DNA from: Planoprotostelium fungivorum
Taxonomy: Eukaryota; Evosea; Variosea; Cavosteliida; Cavosteliaceae
Assembly: GCA_003024175.1 (NCBI GenBank)
Contig: MDYQ01000015.1
Span: forward strand, 124,001-188,000
Direction: 5' to 3'
Length of the DNA stretch: 64,000 bases
The first letter of the stretch is position 1; the number at the start of each line of letters is the position of its first letter. Below, one piece after another: positions 59,735 to 64,000 of this stretch. Under the pieces are notes generated by a model that saw nothing but the letters and a program-made list of their open reading frames with translations, was not told where the DNA came from and did not search any database. The translations under genes and the position numbers were made by a program.

Positions 59735-62700
59735 CTAATTCACAGCGTCATCCTCCCAGGAGAGGTGAGGAGAAGAAGGGATTCCCACATCCAGGGCCCT
59801 CATCTGTTCAGAGATCCCTCCGTCCATCATCTGCTCCCTCAGCTGCTCTGCCTCCCCCACTGCATCTCTCTCCACCCCCTCGCTCCACACTCTCTCCTTG
59901 TCCCTCTTCGTCTGCTCTTCCTCTCCACTCTTGGCGATGGTCGAGTAGATCTTCTTGCTCCTCTCCTCTCCGAACGGATCGATGCTCTTGGGAGTGACCG
60001 TGCGAGAAGAGTAAGGGTCACTGATGAGGTCCGCTGTGTTGTCCACAGGCTCTTGGTCCTTGAGATCGCACACTGTGAATTGTCCACCCTTCAGTATGCT
60101 GTGAGCTGCTCTCCTCGTTGCCTGAGGTGGTGAGATACAGCTTCAGAGGATCTGGGAAGGAGTTCTCACCTGTGAGCGGAAGAAACAGACGACGGTGGAT
60201 TCATCGATCCATTGCATGTGCATGGATGCGTCTACGTCTTTACGAATGAAAGAGAGGAAAGTCTTCTTGTTGACGTTCGAAGGGATCTCTCCTACCTACA
60301 CACGTGTCACTCACATGCATCACATCCATTCTACCAAGAGGATGGAAGACGTAATAGAACAGAGAGAACGGAGGTGAAATCACCTCGAGAGGAAACGAAG
60401 GAGCCGTATTGACCAAACTCATCGAACCGAGCTTAAACTTTGCAGAATCGACGAGAGAGGACAGGGGATGATCTGGAAATCCTGTGTCTCTTCCCCTGGT
60501 GATGACCACCCTACGGTCTGGCTCCTCGCAGATGGATTCAGACAAGAGTCCGTAGAAGGGCGCTAATTCGTGGACAATCTTCCTCTGCACACGATCCATG
60601 GCTGCGAATTCGTATCTGTTCATGTCAGTCACGCTATCTGCTGCCGTTCTCTCATGGTGAGAGGGATGAAATGTTTCGGTTCCTCACCTGAGAGCACGAG
60701 ATTTGATAAACTCCTCGAACATCTTCTCTACCTTGTTGACGAAGGAAGGGAAGACGCGGGCAAAATTCTGCAGGTCGTCTGGGTATCTCTTGACGCTCTT
60801 CTGAGTGATTCCCAGGGCATCTGCCAACCGCTTGTTCTGCATCTGCTTCTCGCAGATCTCATCGCACATCAGCTCTCTGATCTTTCCTGCAGTACTCCAT
60901 CAGTTTCACGTAGAACACAATCGACCCACCCTTCTCTGCCGTATCTTCTTCACCTCCTCTCATGCATTCCGTCTTAACTGTCTTCCTCTTGCAGGGACAG
61001 GTCAGTGCGATCATGACCTTGCATGGAACCTATCGCAGTTGATATCTGAGAGAATTCAACGAGCCATTCACCTTTGGACAAGGTTGGTGAGGGTGACACT
61101 TGACTGCACAGAGGTGCGCGCACAGCTCGCGAGGGATGCCACAGACGCCTCCACAGGAGACGTGATCGTTCCCGGCATTCTGAGCCATTCCCAGTATGCA
61201 TGGACCCGAATGACACGTTCTCTTGCACACGTGGATGCCGCAAGAGAGAGGTTTACCACACTGTCTACCACAGAGAACCTTCATCAAGTCACGACTTGGT
61301 ACACCAATCGATCTTATCTCACCTCGTTGATGTGGCAGGGAATGTGATTCCTGACATCGTGACCACCCACACACATCTTGCTGCATAGAACAGTGCAGGG
61401 TGGACATTCTGTCTCTCTAGGGTGGCACTTGTGCATGTTTGCGTGACCACAAGGTCTCGGCCTGACGCAGATATGCTCGCATTCGGGAAGCTTCTGGTTG
61501 CAAAGTATGGGTGGCTCGACTCGAGTGTGACCGCATTCGCAGATGTAAGGCTCGTGCGAGGTCACGTGACAAGGAGGGCAGGGACCAGCGTGACACAGCA
61601 TGTCGCAGCTGTGGCGGCCGCATTTGAGCTTCCGATTGCACATGAGAGGGCAGATGTGGTTGCCTTCTACATCAATTCCCTGGGGGTCCGCCTTGGGTGA
61701 AGAAGAGCAGCAGATCACTCCACACTTGTGGCGTCCACAGTTTCGTTGGCTCTTGCAGTGCTTTCCACACAGGATGATATCTCTGTCCGACTGTCCCCCA
61801 TTAACGAACGATCTTCATCACGTTCGATTACACACCTCCGAGCAGAGTTTCTTCTGGGTGGTGCTGTGACATCTACAGGGAGCAGAGATGACAGCCTGAC
61901 AGGGAGGACAAGCACCGTGGTGGCAGTTCTGGGTGCACCTGTGACGTCCACAAGATAAGAGCATGTCACATCGGTTGGCGCAGACGGGTATGGGATCGAG
62001 ACAACTCTTCCTCGGCTGTTGAAGGATGAACTCGAGCGGTATCTTTCCGCAGGGGCAGTTCTTCACCACCTACCCTCTTCAATCAATGCCTTCCTTTTCT
62101 CTTCTTTCTCACCTTGGGTGACGTTTCGCAGGGATCGCAGGGACCAGCGTGGCATACGTCCTTGCACCTGTGATTGCCACACTCCAACAGTGAATCACAA
62201 GGTCTTCCACACGAGTAGTGAGCGGTTCTTCCTCCTCTATGAGAGACGACACCCGAGCCACAATCTCTCGTCTTCTCTTCCTTACCGCAGTAGCACTCTT
62301 GTTTCTGTGGTACGGTGCAGGGCTGACAGGGGCCACTGTGACAGACTTCTTTACATCGGTGTAGTCCACAGCTCAGTACCTATCCATAGTGAGCCTCCTG
62401 AAAGTACGTATGGTACTCACGGCATTACAGATTCCTCCGCACGATTTTCCCGTCTCCTTGTCTCCACATCTGGTTCTGTATTCCAGCTTACCACAGAAGC
62501 ATTTCTTCTTGGGCGACAGTGCCATACACGGTGGACAAGCACCGGGATGACACAATTCGACACAGCCGTGGGGGCAGTCTGTGTCCTTCCTCTTCCTGCC
62601 GCAGCGATCACCGCAGGAGTGAGGGATAACGTCGGGTCGATAGGCAGGATCTCTCGTCTGTGTCGTCTGAGTCGATCGTTGCGGTGATGTGATGGTCTTT

Positions 62701-63488
62701 ACCTTCGTGCAGTAGCACGTGTATTGGATCCTCTCGACGTGAACGTACTGACAATTGGGGCAACGGAAAGCCATCTGTTTTCCGTGGCCGTTGGATTCCT
62801 TGTCTGAATTTGAAGTGGCCCACTTCTTCATGCAGAAGACGTGGAATAATCGGTAGCATTGACCGCAATGCCACACTGCCATCTGCTTCTTGATGACATC
62901 GCAGCATATCATGCACTCGTACTCCTGCGATATGATCTGTTGGACGACCTGAAGACATCAGAGGGAGAAGATGAATTTCATCTTCACCTCTTGGGTGTCC
63001 TCAGAGAAGGCACTAAAGTCGAAATGGGTTGCAACCTGCCTCTCCCTCTGCTGAGGTTTCTTATCGGCTGATACTCCCTCTTCATCTTTCGACCACTTGT
63101 TCTGTTGCTCTTTGACCATCTTGGCCAAATGGCCCTCCACGATCGGTTGACGATGTTCTGTGGCCTCTTCTTTTCCTTTCTCTCCTTTGGGCTGTCTTCG
63201 GCGTGGTGGTCCACGCTCTTCTTGTCCATTGGTATTCCTCAATTCGTTATTGGGATTTGGGTTTCTGGCTCCTATGGAGGTGTGAGACAATGAAGAGTCA
63301 CGTGTTCATATCGTACCTCTGCCGCGTCCTCTACGAGAACCTGTCTGGGCATTGGGTGCATTCTGAACTTGTTCCTGAGCTTGTTCGTTTGTTCCTTCGT
63401 TGTGGTTTCGTTGTCTCCCTCTTCTCCCTCGACCAAATCCTGAAGGGGGGATGACTTCGCTTTGCGTTGAAGCGTGTGGTTCCATCAT
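59735..63488 (-). CDS. NFX1: NFX1-type protein: RING, NFX1 zinc fingers, R3H
   Basis: The family (human NFX1, fly shuttle craft, yeast Fap1) binds nucleic acid and may act as a ubiquitin ligase. The start at 63488 reads MMEPHASTQSEVIPPSGFGR and leads into an Arg/Gly-rich N-terminus. A RING-like domain follows (YECMICCDVIKKQMAVWHCG, FHVFCMKKWA, FRCPNCQ). About eight NFX1 fingers of the form CG-x-C-x-CH-G-C-PPC lie at 62640-61030 (for example CPHGCVELCHPGACPPC). The R3H domain is at 60632-60440 (YEFAAMDRVQRKIVHELAPF, then RRVVITRGRD). An unusual tail continues beyond R3H through MQWIDESTVVCFFRSQ, ATRRAAHSILKGGQF and a charged stretch to WEDDAVN at 59735. About a dozen introns are present. It is convergent with dynein, 154 bases apart. 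An upstream coding exon is possible. Confidence 0.88.
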
Positions 63489-64000
63489 TATGCTGCCAGC
63501 CAGGTTAGTGGTCTTTCGCATCATACCAATCTCACCCAGCAATAGGACGCCGTACCTGTTGAAATAATATATAAGGTAGGTTTCTTGTCCTTGCTTGTCG
63601 AGCGTTCTTGTTTTCTTAGTCAATTGGTTGTTGAATCAGTCAATGTGTTTGTGTTGTTGTCCTCTCAACTTTCGGCGAACGAGAGAAAAATGGTCCATCA
63701 CGTGATCTTAGAATATTCCAACTTTCTTTTTCCGGAATTCTCCCTTCTTCGCCATCATTCCTCAGAGTTGGATCTGTGTTAGAATATCCCTGTGTAACTT
63801 ACCTGTGCGTTAAGAGAGACGGAAAGAGTGAGAGATAGGCCATCTAGAATAAATCGAGGGAGTGTGGGTATTTAATCTTTTTCAAATGTGGCGGGAAGAA
63901 TTTTTTCAACACACATCAGAGGAACTTGACGATGGAAGAGAGGTCATTTGATATCATCGTGTTTGATCTAATCTGAATCGTAGGAAATCCAAAAATCTCA
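63489..64000. other. Upstream flank of the NFX1-type gene
   Basis: This is the promoter side of the minus-strand NFX1-type gene. A minus-strand stretch (63623-63537) followed by a consensus donor could be a leader exon. The plus strand is open for 65 codons from 63585 without features. I see no supported gene; the last 200 bases are AT-rich. Confidence 0.4.

Overview
This window is gene-dense nuclear DNA from a protist. Nearly every gene is cut by short GT-AG introns of roughly 35-60 bases. Their 3' ends often carry a CTGAC or TTGAC branch-point-like motif 8-15 bases before the AG. Gene coordinates below run from start codon to stop codon and include introns; splice joins were read by eye. 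The gene set points to an amoebozoan. It has a PA14/fibro-slime protein with a long run of CTDC repeats, as in dictyostelid secreted factors, and a topoisomerase II with a mitochondrial leader, as in Dictyostelium TopA. It also has a NAP1 subunit of the SCAR/WAVE complex and a stand-alone SH2 protein. An axonemal dynein heavy chain means the lineage probably makes flagella, so it is not a dictyostelid. A hevein-domain chitinase would suit a fungus-eating amoeba. A flagellated protosteloid such as Planoprotostelium/Protostelium is my best guess (inference).

Layout. 0-2.2 kb: sialate O-acetylesterase (3' end off the window) and an unassigned small gene, both minus. 2.3-6.4 kb: an MLO-family seven-helix membrane protein (+), a small heat-shock protein and a four-helix membrane protein (both minus). 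6.9-11.2 kb: a secreted cysteine-rich protein (+), a zinc-type alcohol dehydrogenase-like enzyme (-) and a CBM18-GH18 chitinase (+). 11.7-14.6 kb: an SH2 protein and an N-terminal methyltransferase (both minus) and a Myb/SANT-like protein (+). 14.7-33.7 kb: several mitochondrial proteins (topoisomerase II, ETF-alpha, TRAP1 and possibly a 112-residue one-helix protein), with the CTDC-repeat protein, diphthamide synthetase DPH6 and a small membrane protein among them. Inside this stretch, 23.65-27.65 kb is an AT-rich island with no gene I can support. 33.8-59.6 kb: mainly cytoskeleton and its control (gamma-tubulin, PP2A B55, a C2/NPF protein, a carboxylesterase, NAP1, and a 14-kb dynein heavy chain). 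59.7-63.5 kb: an NFX1-type zinc-finger/RING/R3H protein (-).

Neighbours are tightly packed. Convergent 3' ends lie as close as 41 bases (topoisomerase II and the CTDC protein). Divergent starts share 97-225 bases (DPH6/TRAP1, gamma-tubulin/33.7 kb gene, ETF-alpha/CTDC protein, carboxylesterase/C2). I saw no rRNA, tRNA, CRISPR, retroelement or recognisable transposon.
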